NCBI RefSeq assembly: GCF_000189275.1
Contig: NZ_AEVT01000105.1
Location: 1 to 39,709 of the forward strand
Direction of reading: 5' to 3'
Origin: Vibrio sinaloensis DSM 21326
GTDB taxonomy: Bacteria > Pseudomonadota > Gammaproteobacteria > Enterobacterales > Vibrionaceae
DNA: 39,709 bases
In this document: piece by piece, positions 18,656-25,799 of the stretch
How positions within the stretch are numbered: position 1 is the stretch's first letter
Layout of the letters: each line of letters opens with the position of its first letter
Made by a program: the position numbers and the translations under genes
Notes under the pieces: model-generated
The model's database searches: none
What the model was told of the DNA's origin: nothing
The model's input: the letters and a program-made list of their open reading frames with translations, nothing else

Positions 18656-19973
18656 TTGCTTGTACCTTTGCGCCAAAATCGTTGATCGCTTGCCAATCTG
18701 GTTGAATCGCTTGATAGTCAGATTCTGAATATCCTAGGCGAACCGCTTGATCGATAACAATCCGGGCTAAATCAAAGTGATGAGTGCGAGGATGCTGCGC
18801 AAGATAATCGCGTAACACTGTACCAAGGTCGATTGGCGTGCCTTGCTCTTTATGAGCTCTTAGCATGCTGCCAATGCGCTCTGATAGCTCATCATTGACT
18901 TGTTGAAATTCTTCGTACTCGACTTCCATTGGCACTTGACCCGTCACCTCATCATCACGAAGCACTAACGCTTCATCACGAAGGTCGGTCAGTCTTTCTG
19001 CATCTGCATAGGTCAGGAACCATGGCATATCGAAGTAGTCTTTTACTGATTGACGTAAACGCGAGCTGAACGCTCGGTTCTTATCCATATCAATGGCCGT
19101 ACGAATAAACTTGTGAACGTGACGATCATAACCAATCCATAGGTCAATCGCTTGCTGACCCCAACTGGTGATTCGGTCCAGCTTCATTTGCAGGCCAAAC
19201 AGCGCTTCTTCAATAAACTCAAGTTCAGGATCGCCATAAACGATTTCTTGGATATCGAGGATCTGAGTCTGAAGTTCGTCACTGGCCGCTTGAAGTGTAT
19301 CTTGCAGCTCTTTCAAAGTGCTGGAAGTCTCGGATAGTAGCGCCTCACAGTTATTGATAGCGTCGCGCCAATCTTTGTTCAACAGATCCGCAATCTGCTG
19401 CTTGACCGATTGCTGCTGCTCGTCCATAACACGCTGGTTGAGATCGATTTGATCGAAAATCTCGCCCACCGAGTACTTGAGTACGCCATAAACGTTTTTC
19501 TTCCAATGACCTGGAGTTCCGCCTTTTTGCGCAGCTTCTATCGCCTTGGCCATTTCATCGGCAACCATCGATAACTGGATGGACAAGCGAAGTCGCGAAA
19601 ACTCACGATGGCGCACGTAATAATCGGTTATGCCGATAGCAAGCGGAGACAAGCGGTAGATGCTCGCTCCGTCAGTAATTTCACTAGTGAAGCGACTTAT
19701 TAGCCTCTGCTTTACCATTTCGTTGATGGCATTGTTTGCCCGAAATGCCGATGCATCACCAGTCTCTTCAAATAGTCGAGTGACGATAGTAAACGCATCA
19801 TGCAGTTCACCTTCACCCAATTCTTCATCAAACCTTTCGTTACTTAGTACCGCAATAGCAATAAGAAACGCCAACCGCTCCGTCGTCAGGTTTAATGAGA
19901 AATCGTGCTGCTTTACCCAGCCGACCAACTCATCAATTGGTTGCTCTGCAGCATTGAGAGTCATCTCACTCAT
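18636..19973 (-). CDS. mukF: chromosome partition protein MukF
   Basis: A 445-residue kleisin of MukBEF, joining two MukB heads and binding MukE. It has an N-terminal winged-helix dimerisation domain, a central helical region and a C-terminal winged helix that contacts MukB; IDLWIGYDRHVHKFIRTAID in the middle is strongly conserved. Two adjacent ATGs (19976 and 19973) are possible; the second matches homologue length (MSEMTLN...). The first overlaps the cmoM stop as TAATG, so translation is coupled to cmoM either way. It overlaps mukE by 20 bases. Confidence 0.96.
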   Translation of the reverse strand: MSEMTLNAAEQPIDELVGWVKQHDFSLNLTTERLAFLIAIAVLSNERFDEELGEGELHDAFTIVTRLFEETGDASAFRANNAINEMVKQRLISRFTSEITDGASIYRLSPLAIGITDYYVRHREFSRLRLSIQLSMVADEMAKAIEAAQKGGTPGHWKKNVYGVLKYSVGEIFDQIDLNQRVMDEQQQSVKQQIADLLNKDWRDAINNCEALLSETSSTLKELQDTLQAASDELQTQILDIQEIVYGDPELEFIEEALFGLQMKLDRITSWGQQAIDLWIGYDRHVHKFIRTAIDMDKNRAFSSRLRQSVKDYFDMPWFLTYADAERLTDLRDEALVLRDDEVTGQVPMEVEYEEFQQVNDELSERIGSMLRAHKEQGTPIDLGTVLRDYLAQHPRTHHFDLARIVIDQAVRLGYSESDYQAIQPDWQAINDFGAKVQANVIDRY

Positions 19974-19975
19974 CA

Positions 19976-20767
19976 TTATTCCTGTTTCTGTTTCTTTTTG
20001 GCCCATACATGGATGTATCGGCCTAATGAGAGGTATGGCTCTTGGCGACATAGTTGTTTTTCCAGCGCCAATACCTCTTCATACTGATAATCCCCTGTGT
20101 ATTCCATATTCCCAATGTAATCACTAAAACAGCGGATTCCAGATTTACCACAGATCTCAAAACCGGCGTCTTCTATCCATTGATAGACCTCTTGTGGTTT
20201 TAATCCTTTCTGTGGCTGCAATTTAAATCGTTTGCGATGCGGCATTCCCTCCAATATGTGGGGAATGTTGCCGCACACAACATTTTTATACACCAGACCA
20301 TGATGGTTATAGAACATAATCGAAGCAGCCCCACCCGGCTTTACTTGCTCAAGCACAGTTTGCAGCGCGGGCTTGGGATCGGCTAACCACTCCATCACCG
20401 CATGGAACATAACCACATCAACTTGCTGTTCAAGGTGCTCTGCGATTTGCTGGACTGGTGAATGAATCAAGCGATACTGCGCAAGCAAACCGTTTTTTTC
20501 AATATCCTGTTTCGCCAGTTGCAGCATTTCCGAAGATAGATCACATAACGCCACTTGGTGTCCGAGTTTGGAAAGCTTTTGCGACATTTGTGCTAAACCG
20601 CCACCAGCGTCTAGTATTTCTAGTGGATGATCGGTACCTCCGACAGAGGATAATAATTGCTCCAAGTCTTCCCAAACAATGACTTGGCGAATTTCTCCTT
20701 TATCGGATCCGTAAATATTTTTTGCAAATTTGTGGGCAATATCGTCGAAATTACGGTCTTCAGTCAC
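19976..20767 (-). CDS. cmoM: tRNA 5-carboxymethoxyuridine methyltransferase CmoM
   Basis: A 263-residue SAM-dependent methyltransferase (formerly SmtA) that methylates cmo5U34 to mcmo5U in some tRNAs. SAM motif I, ILDAGGGLAQ, is at 51-60; MFHAVMEWLADPKP and CRQEPYLSLGRYIHVWAKK are CmoM-specific blocks. The start is a GTG at 20767; no ATG lies near the conserved N-terminus (TEDRNFDDIAHKFAKNIYG) and the Shine-Dalgarno is weak, hinting at low expression. It heads the mukFEB operon, an arrangement shared with E. coli. It is divergent from elyC across 113 bases. Confidence 0.95.
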   Translation of the reverse strand: MTEDRNFDDIAHKFAKNIYGSDKGEIRQVIVWEDLEQLLSSVGGTDHPLEILDAGGGLAQMSQKLSKLGHQVALCDLSSEMLQLAKQDIEKNGLLAQYRLIHSPVQQIAEHLEQQVDVVMFHAVMEWLADPKPALQTVLEQVKPGGAASIMFYNHHGLVYKNVVCGNIPHILEGMPHRKRFKLQPQKGLKPQEVYQWIEDAGFEICGKSGIRCFSDYIGNMEYTGDYQYEEVLALEKQLCRQEPYLSLGRYIHVWAKKKQKQE

Positions 20768-20880
20768 AGCAGCTTAAGGTATTATGTCCAATCGTGCTGC
20801 TATTCTGTCACAAGAAAAGCAGGAATAAAGAGGGTTTCTCTTAAAAAATAATCAACTGATGTTTTTTCGGACTATTTAGT

Positions 20881-21684
20881 ATGTTTGAGCTGAAAAAAGT
20901 GGTCTCTTCTCTTCTTATGCCCCTGCCAGCGATGTTAATCCTTGGTCTTTTGGGCTTAATGTTAATTATGTTTACGCGAAATCAGAAGACTGGCTGCTTT
21001 ATTGTTCTGTTTTCCTTTATCGGTATTTTCCTCGTTGCTTTCCAACCAGTTTCGACTCGCCTTCTTATGCCAATCGAGCGTCAATACTCTGCATTTTTCC
21101 CCGTCGATGAGTCTATCGATTACGTCATGGTATTGGGCAGTGGTCATGTCGTCGATGACGAGATCCCCCCCACTTCCGAGCTGAGTCGTACCGGTTTAAT
21201 GCGTCTCGCTGAAGGCATCCGTATCATGCGCATCTATCCAGGTTCAAAGCTAATTTTGTCCGGTTATGCTGGAGGGTCTGAGATCAGCAACGCGCGTATG
21301 ATGGCAAAAGTTGCTCTCGCGCTTGGCGTATCAAAATCAGATATCGTGTTGCTTGAAACTGCGAAAGACACTTGGGAAGAGGCAAGACAAGCTGCCGCTT
21401 TTGTTAAGCACCGTAAATTGGTTGTGGTAACGTCAGCAAGCCATATGCAGCGAGCGCTGAACGAGTTTCACTCAGCGGGCTTAAAACCGTACCCAGCGCC
21501 AACCAACTACCTAGCGCATGACAACGTGACTCAAGCGTGGACCAAATACACACCTAGGGCTGTCTACCTAGAGCAGACCGAACGCTATTGGCATGAAACC
21601 TTAGGCAAGATATGGCAAACCCTGCGTGACTGGGCTTCCGATTACGAGGAAAAAGCCATGGAAGCATCGCAGAGCCAACTATAG
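20881..21684 (+). CDS. elyC: envelope biogenesis factor ElyC (DUF218 family)
   Basis: A 267-residue inner-membrane protein with two N-terminal helices (11-31 and 38-55) and a DUF218 / YdcF-SanA-ElyC domain from about residue 80 (DYVMVLGSGHVVDDE, ILSGYAGG, VTSASHMQRA). In E. coli ElyC (YcbC) is needed for normal cell-wall and lipid-carrier metabolism at low temperature; its chemistry is not settled to my knowledge. E. coli elyC also lies divergent from the cmoM-mukFEB operon, which supports orthology. ATG at 20881 has a weak ribosome site. A bidirectional terminator follows, shared with torR. Confidence 0.88.
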   Translation: MFELKKVVSSLLMPLPAMLILGLLGLMLIMFTRNQKTGCFIVLFSFIGIFLVAFQPVSTRLLMPIERQYSAFFPVDESIDYVMVLGSGHVVDDEIPPTSELSRTGLMRLAEGIRIMRIYPGSKLILSGYAGGSEISNARMMAKVALALGVSKSDIVLLETAKDTWEEARQAAAFVKHRKLVVVTSASHMQRALNEFHSAGLKPYPAPTNYLAHDNVTQAWTKYTPRAVYLEQTERYWHETLGKIWQTLRDWASDYEEKAMEASQSQL

Positions 21685-21688
21685 AAAC

Positions 21689-21718
21689 AAAAAGACCGAG
21701 GCAAGCCTCGGTCTTTTT
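21689..21718. terminator. bidirectional terminator between elyC and torR
   Basis: AAAGACCGAGG / CCTCGGTCTTT with a 4-base loop, flanked by A and T runs, between two convergent genes. Confidence 0.92.
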
Positions 21719-21733
21719 AATTCAATGCTGAGG

Positions 21734-22447
21734 TTAGTCACCAGCAAACATGTAACCTTCACCATGCACTGTGACAAAGATTTGCGGGTTCTTTGGATCA
21801 AACTCCATTTTAGCGCGCATACGTCGAATCAGTACATCGATGGTTCGGTCATTCGGTGCATCAACGCGATGGCTAATCATGTTCAAGATACGCTCACGAC
21901 TTAAGACCTGATTCGGATAGGATGATAACGCCACTAGCAGCTCGTATTCTGCCTTAGTCAGCTTAACTGGCTCACCTGCTCGGCTTAATGCTCGACGCTG
22001 AACATCGAACGTCCACTCGCCAAATCGAACAACACTGCCATCTTGCTTATCGGCCTCTTGGCTACCAGATGCATTACGCGCTGAAGAAATACGCCACAGT
22101 AAGTTCTTTACACGCACCAGGAGTTCGCGTAATTCAAAAGGTTTAGTTACGTAGTCGTCTGCGCCCATTTCTAAGCCGACAATTTTATCGATGCTGTCCG
22201 TGCGTCCTGTCACCAGGATAATTCCAATGTCTGATTGACTGCGAAGTTCGCGAGTTAACATCAAACCATCTTCACCAGGTAGGTTAATGTCTAACATCAC
22301 CAAATCTATCGCATTGCTTTGCAAAGACTCGCGCATTTGCTCGCCGCTTTCTGCTTCACTAACGTGGTAACCTTCATTCTGAAAGTAGCCAACCAGCTTG
22401 CTGCGAGTTACGGCGTCATCTTCTACAACTAATACGTGATAGCTCAT
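21734..22447 (-). CDS. torR: two-component response regulator TorR
   Basis: A 237-residue OmpR/PhoB-type regulator. The receiver domain (1-120) has DD at 10-11, phosphoacceptor Asp53 (LVMLDINLPGEDG) and the Lys of VTKPFE. A winged-helix DNA-binding domain occupies about 135-235, including RERILNMISHRVDAPNDRTI. In E. coli TorR, with sensor TorS, activates TMAO respiration genes. Divergence from torD supports the TorR call over other OmpR-family members. torS, torT and torCA are not in the window, so the cognate kinase is elsewhere. ATG at 22447 is certain. Confidence 0.88.
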   Translation of the reverse strand: MSYHVLVVEDDAVTRSKLVGYFQNEGYHVSEAESGEQMRESLQSNAIDLVMLDINLPGEDGLMLTRELRSQSDIGIILVTGRTDSIDKIVGLEMGADDYVTKPFELRELLVRVKNLLWRISSARNASGSQEADKQDGSVVRFGEWTFDVQRRALSRAGEPVKLTKAEYELLVALSSYPNQVLSRERILNMISHRVDAPNDRTIDVLIRRMRAKMEFDPKNPQIFVTVHGEGYMFAGD

Positions 22448-22489
22448 CTACACCACTTATTTACATTGGTCATCGTGTTGCTCTGTATT

Positions 22490-22639
22490 CTATTCATAAA
22501 CAGTAACATTTCTAGTATTTGTTACTTTAAAACCAAGAAAGATGATTTTTTATTGATTCAAGACAAACCTAGGTTATCTGTTCACTTTTTTCCATTTTTA
22601 GACTTAATTCGTCACAACCTGTGTTACCGCTGTTCATTT
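22490..22639. promoter_or_regulatory. torR-torD control region with tor-box-like decamers
   Basis: Three decamers resemble the E. coli TorR box CTGTTCATAT: CTATTCATAA (22490-22499, 8/10), CTGTTCACTT (22578-22587, 8/10) and CTGTTCATTT (22630-22639, 9/10). A 7-bp perfect inverted repeat, AGTAACA / TGTTACT (22502-22526, 11-base spacer), also lies here. A -10-like TAAAAT (22648-22653) follows the last box and precedes torD, with no good -35, as expected of an activated promoter. Consensus recalled, not computed. Confidence 0.45.
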
Positions 22640-22682
22640 TTATTGGGTAAAATAGCCTCAGTTATTTTTGGAGTGTTACCTA

Positions 22683-23330
22683 ATGCAAGAAATTAAAGCA
22701 TTCAATGAAAAGCGCGCTGAGATTTACTGGTGGTTATCTAGCTTGTTAGCAAAAGAGCTTACAGAAGAAAATCTAGCTCACTACCATTCGCCAGAGATCC
22801 GTTCATTTCTCTCTGGTCTAGGTGAAAACGAAGCATTAAAACCAGCAATAACGAAAGTTATTGATGCGCTCAATCGCCTACTAGACAGAGAAGATGCTCA
22901 GTTAGAGCTATCTGCGGACTTCTGTGACTTGTTCTTGAAATCAGATAAAGACTCAGCCCTGCCTTATGCCTCTATGTATATCGGTAAGACTGGCTTACTC
23001 AATGACGAGCCCGCTCGTGAAATGGAAGCGCTGATGAGCCAGCATGGCGTTCAAGTTGACAAAAACCTCAACGAGCCAGCGGATCATATTGCTATTGAAC
23101 TCGACTTTTTAGGTAACTTGATCATCCGTTCGAATGAGCTGGAACAAGAACATACTTTAGAAGCCGCTTTAAGTGAGCAAGAAGCCTTCATCCGCCAGCA
23201 CTTACTCAGTTGGACACCCGCATTTTCTACCAAGTGCCAAACATTAGACGACTTCGGCTTCTATGCTGCGATCGTTTCCCTAATGGTTGCTTTCCTAGAA
23301 TTAGATTGCAGCTACCTAAAAGGCGAATAA
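22683..23330 (+). CDS. torD: TorD chaperone
   Basis: A 215-residue all-helical chaperone of the TorD/DmsD/NarJ group, which binds TMAO reductase TorA before molybdenum-cofactor insertion and Tat export. Characteristic blocks are RAEIYWWLSSLLAKELTEE near the N-terminus, ADFCDLFLKSDKDSALPYAS in the middle, and the EPADHIAIELDFLGNLI helix. GGAG at 22670-22673 sets the start at 22683; an upstream in-frame start at 22668 would add five residues without a ribosome site. It is divergent from torR, and the gap holds tor-box-like sites, so TorR control is likely. torA is not nearby. Confidence 0.93.
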   Translation: MQEIKAFNEKRAEIYWWLSSLLAKELTEENLAHYHSPEIRSFLSGLGENEALKPAITKVIDALNRLLDREDAQLELSADFCDLFLKSDKDSALPYASMYIGKTGLLNDEPAREMEALMSQHGVQVDKNLNEPADHIAIELDFLGNLIIRSNELEQEHTLEAALSEQEAFIRQHLLSWTPAFSTKCQTLDDFGFYAAIVSLMVAFLELDCSYLKGE

Positions 23331-23389
23331 AACCCTGCTTTTTGTGACCCTTCGCAGGTAACAAAAACCTTTTTATTTGCGCTAGGCTT

Positions 23390-23418
23390 GTTTGCGGTCT
23401 AGAATCGTGACCGCAAAC
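23390..23418. repeat. 10-bp perfect inverted repeat upstream of purR
   Basis: GTTTGCGGTC (23390-23399) and GACCGCAAAC (23409-23418) around a 9-base spacer. Neither strand continues into a T-run. The CCGCAAACG arm resembles one half of a PurR operator (ACGCAAACG), but the arms face the opposite way from a normal PUR box. Confidence 0.6.
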
Positions 23419-23442
23419 GATAAAAACGAATTAACTAAATAC

Positions 23443-23468
23443 AAACCGCTAATTAAAAGCGGTTTTTG
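23443..23468 (+). terminator. torD terminator
   Basis: AAACCGCT (23443-23450) and AGCGGTTT (23458-23465) with a 7-base AT loop, then TT. It lies 112 bases after the torD stop and ~78 before purR. Confidence 0.75.
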
Positions 23469-23503
23469 TGTTTCTGATACTTTCTGCCAAATTATTCTAA
23501 ACT

Positions 23504-23519
23504 AGGAATAGTATTTCCT
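23504..23519. promoter_or_regulatory. small operator-like inverted repeat before purR
   Basis: AGGAA (23504-23508) and TTCCT (23515-23519) around TAGTAT, ending 26 bases before the purR start and close to likely promoter sequence. Short, so chance is possible. Confidence 0.3.
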
Positions 23520-23545
23520 GGCAGTCATCGACAGGACAGAACCTT

Positions 23546-24553
23546 ATGGCCACTATAAAAGACGTTGCGCGCTTAGCCGGCGTGTCGACCACAACTGTAT
23601 CTCACGTAATTAACAAAACACGTTTTGTTGCTGAAGCGACGCAAGAAAAAGTCATGGAAGCAGTAACAGAATTAAATTATGCACCAAGTGCCGTGGCTCG
23701 CAGCCTTAAATGCAACAGCACACGCACTATCGGTATGTTGGTGACTCAGTCAACAAACTTGTTCTTCTCTGAAGTGATTGATGGTGTTGAGAGCTACTGC
23801 TATCGACAAGGTTACACACTGATTTTGTGTAATACCGGCGGCATTTACGAGAAGCAACGTGACTACATTCGCATGCTGGCGGAGAAGCGTGTAGATGGCA
23901 TCCTTGTTATGTGTTCTGACTTAACCGAAGAACTGAGTGAAATGCTAGACCGCCATAAGGACATCCCGAAAGTTGTTATGGACTGGGGTCCTGAAAGCTC
24001 TCAAGCGGACAAGATCATCGATAACTCCGAAGAAGGCGGCTACCTTGCGACGAAATACTTGATTGAACGTGGTCATGCAGATATCGCCTGTCTGAGTGGC
24101 CATTTTGAGAAAGCGGCTTGCCAAGAACGTATTGCGGGTTACAAGCGCGCGATGTCTGAATCAAAACTACCTGTCAATGAAGATTGGATTCTTGAAGGTA
24201 ACTTCGAGTGTGATACAGCAGTGTTAGCAGCAGATAAAATTTTTGCCATGGATAAACGTCCGACGGCGGTTTTCTGCTTCAACGATACTATGGCGCTTGG
24301 ATTAATGAGCCGCTTACAACAAAAAGGCATCCGTATCCCTGAAGATATCTCTGTTATCGGTTACGACAATATTGAGCTAGCGGAATACTTTTCGCCACCA
24401 TTAACAACCGTTCACCAACCTAAGCGCCGTGTTGGTAAAAACGCATTTGAGATTCTACTAGAGCGCATCAAAGACAAAGAGCATGAGAAACGCGTGTTCG
24501 AAATGCACCCGGAAATCGTCGAACGTTTCACTGTTCGCGACCTTAACAAATAA
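23546..24553 (+). CDS. purR: purine repressor PurR (LacI family)
   Basis: A 335-residue LacI-family repressor. The N-terminal helix-turn-helix (IKDVARLAGVSTTTVSHVIN, 4-23) and hinge helix (PSAVARSLK) are almost those of E. coli PurR, and RFVAEAT and VDGILVMCSDLTEEL extend the match into the hypoxanthine/guanine-binding core. PurR with corepressor shuts purine synthesis genes. The recognition-helix residues STTTVSH fit PurR better than CytR or RbsR. AGGA at 23533-23536 supports the ATG at 23546. The gene is bracketed by two strong hairpins lacking T-runs (23390-23418, 24562-24598), either of which might be part of its own control. Confidence 0.93.
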   Translation: MATIKDVARLAGVSTTTVSHVINKTRFVAEATQEKVMEAVTELNYAPSAVARSLKCNSTRTIGMLVTQSTNLFFSEVIDGVESYCYRQGYTLILCNTGGIYEKQRDYIRMLAEKRVDGILVMCSDLTEELSEMLDRHKDIPKVVMDWGPESSQADKIIDNSEEGGYLATKYLIERGHADIACLSGHFEKAACQERIAGYKRAMSESKLPVNEDWILEGNFECDTAVLAADKIFAMDKRPTAVFCFNDTMALGLMSRLQQKGIRIPEDISVIGYDNIELAEYFSPPLTTVHQPKRRVGKNAFEILLERIKDKEHEKRVFEMHPEIVERFTVRDLNK

Positions 24554-24561
24554 TAAGCATT

Positions 24562-24598
24562 TGCGTTTGACTGGTTAAATTACTATCAGTCAAACGCA
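24562..24598. repeat. 12-bp perfect inverted repeat after purR
   Basis: TGCGTTTGACTG (24562-24573) and CAGTCAAACGCA (24587-24598) with a 13-base AT-rich loop, 9 bases past the purR stop. There is no T-run on either side, so it is not a classical terminator. It may protect the mRNA 3' end, act with a trailing terminator factor, or be a protein site. Confidence 0.7.
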
Positions 24599-24625
24599 TA
24601 AAGCACACCAATTTAATGAACCAAG

Positions 24626-24652
24626 ATCACATTTAGTCACTCTAAGTGTGAT
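24626..24652. promoter_or_regulatory. inverted repeat upstream of the tfoY riboswitch
   Basis: ATCACATTTAG (24626-24636) faces CTAAGTGTGAT (24642-24652) across 5 bases, with 10 of 11 paired. GATCACATTT and GTGTGAT each equal half of a CRP site, but the spacing is not that of a normal CRP palindrome (TGTGA-N6-TCACA). A -10-like TATTAT lies at 24665-24670, so this is well placed to control the promoter feeding the riboswitch. Confidence 0.4.
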
Positions 24653-24691
24653 ACTTACCTCAAATATTATTTATCCTTAAATTGTTCGACA

Positions 24692-24786
24692 ATGCCACGA
24701 ACAGGGCAAACCACTCCGAAAGGATGGGACGCAAAGCCACCGGCCTTAAGTAATGTGTTTACAAGGTAGCGGGGTTGCCGATGGCA
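24692..24786 (+). ncRNA. cyclic di-GMP-I (GEMM-I, Vc2-type) riboswitch
   Basis: The conserved GEMM-I core is legible. P1 is TGCCA (24693-24697) with TGGCA (24782-24786). ACAGGGCAAACC comes next, then a hairpin with a GAAA tetraloop (24718-24721). GGGACGCAAAGCC leads into the tetraloop receptor region. CCTT-AA-GTAA (24744-24753) pairs with TTAC-AA-GG (24759-24766), and GGTAGCGGGGTTGCCGATGG closes the aptamer. In V. cholerae the Vc2 aptamer lies upstream of tfoY (VC1722), as here. It should bind c-di-GMP and set tfoY expression. The aptamer ends about 180 bases before the tfoY start, leaving room for a separate expression platform. Confidence 0.95.
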
Positions 24787-24917
24787 AAAATGCAAAAGAC
24801 TACAACCGATAACATGCAGCACGGATGATCTTTCTAACCTAGAGATTAATGTCTGCTGACGAAAACTTCGTTTGTATGACACCTTACTGACAAAATTTCT
24901 GCATTATTTTGCTAATC

Positions 24918-24957
24918 TCTCGGACCTGAATTGGTGGCGTATACATATACACCGAGA
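24918..24957 (+). promoter_or_regulatory. candidate expression-platform hairpin covering the tfoY ribosome site
   Basis: TCTCGG (24918-24923) can pair with CCGAGA (24952-24957), with an inner GTAT / ATAC stem-loop (24939-24950). The GAGA of the 3' arm is the only Shine-Dalgarno-like sequence before the tfoY ATG at 24967, so pairing would hide it. Published work on V. cholerae Vc2 describes masking of a distant ribosome site; the pairing here is read by eye. Confidence 0.5.
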
Positions 24958-24966
24958 AAATACAGC

Positions 24967-25560
24967 ATGGATAAACCAATACTTAAAGATTCAATGAGAC
25001 TGTTTGAACAACTGGGTCAAATTAAGTCTCGTTCAATGTTTGGCGGCTTCGGCATCTTCGCAGATGAAACAATGTTTGCGCTGGTCGTTAATGACAAACT
25101 GCACGTGCGTGCCGACGCTCAACTTACCCAACAGTTTAAAGCGCTAGAACTAGAACCATACGTATACAAGAAGCGTGGGTTCCCAGTGGTGACTAAATAC
25201 TTTGCTTTAAGTGATGAGTGGGTTGCAGATTCAAAGCGCACATTGCAAGTGGCGCAGCAAGCTCTGAATGCCGCTAAAGAAGAGAAAAAGATTCAATCTA
25301 AAGCCAAGCCTAACCGACTCAAGGATTTGCCTAACTTACGCCTAGCAACAGAGCGCATGCTCAAGAAAGCGGGCATTGATGACGTCGAATCATTGGAGCA
25401 GGCGGGCGCTGTGAACGCGTATAAAGCCATTCAATCAACGCATTCAGCCGAAGTGAGCGTTGAGCTATTATGGGCTCTTGAAGGCGCAATAAACGGCACT
25501 CACTGGTCGGTCATTCCCCAAGCACGCCGACAAGAATTGCTTAACATGCTCAGCAATTAA
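24967..25560 (+). CDS. tfoY: TfoY, TfoX-family regulator
   Basis: A 197-residue protein with a TfoX N-terminal domain (SRSMFGGFGIF at 21-31, FPVVTKYFALSDEW) and a TfoX C-terminal helical domain (about 118-193: LPNLRLATERMLKKAGIDDV...). In V. cholerae the paralogue TfoX drives competence, whereas TfoY promotes motility and type VI secretion and is controlled by c-di-GMP. The riboswitch upstream makes TfoY the right choice of the two. An upstream TTG-like start would add 12 residues of unrelated sequence; the ATG at 24967 is preferred. It has its own terminator. The DNA or RNA target of the family is not clear from sequence. Confidence 0.92.
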   Translation: MDKPILKDSMRLFEQLGQIKSRSMFGGFGIFADETMFALVVNDKLHVRADAQLTQQFKALELEPYVYKKRGFPVVTKYFALSDEWVADSKRTLQVAQQALNAAKEEKKIQSKAKPNRLKDLPNLRLATERMLKKAGIDDVESLEQAGAVNAYKAIQSTHSAEVSVELLWALEGAINGTHWSVIPQARRQELLNMLSN

Positions 25561-25570
25561 TCCCCTTTAG

Positions 25571-25596
25571 AAAGCCAGCGTAATGCTGGCTTTTTT
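25571..25596 (+). terminator. tfoY terminator
   Basis: AAAGCCAGC and GCTGGCTTT with a GTAAT loop, then T-run, 10 bases after the tfoY stop. Confidence 0.92.
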
Positions 25597-25617
25597 CTAC
25601 GCCAAAGAAATTTTTTG

Positions 25618-25659
25618 TTGGTTAACTCGTTCTTATTGGTTATACCCATTATATTGGTT
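25618..25659. repeat. three TTGGTT repeats at an 18-base period
   Basis: TTGGTT occurs at 25618, 25636 and 25654, exactly 18 bases apart, in the 240-base gap before the TVP38 gene. The intervening bases are only weakly alike. They overlap a possible promoter (TTGGTT, 16 bases, TTATAC at 25640-25645). Confidence 0.4.
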
Positions 25660-25799
25660 TAAATGAGCGATTAATCAGATAATTACGTATAGTTTGTCTG
25701 CTAGGTGCTCGTTTACCAAGCTTGAATACCTATACTTACTTTTACGCAAGACTGTCGCCTAAAAGTCTCTTATGAAAGTACGTGATTAAGGATGTTGTT

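Noticed and set aside
24840..24917. A second tandem c-di-GMP aptamer before tfoY
   Set aside because: None of the conserved GEMM-I blocks recur after 24786.
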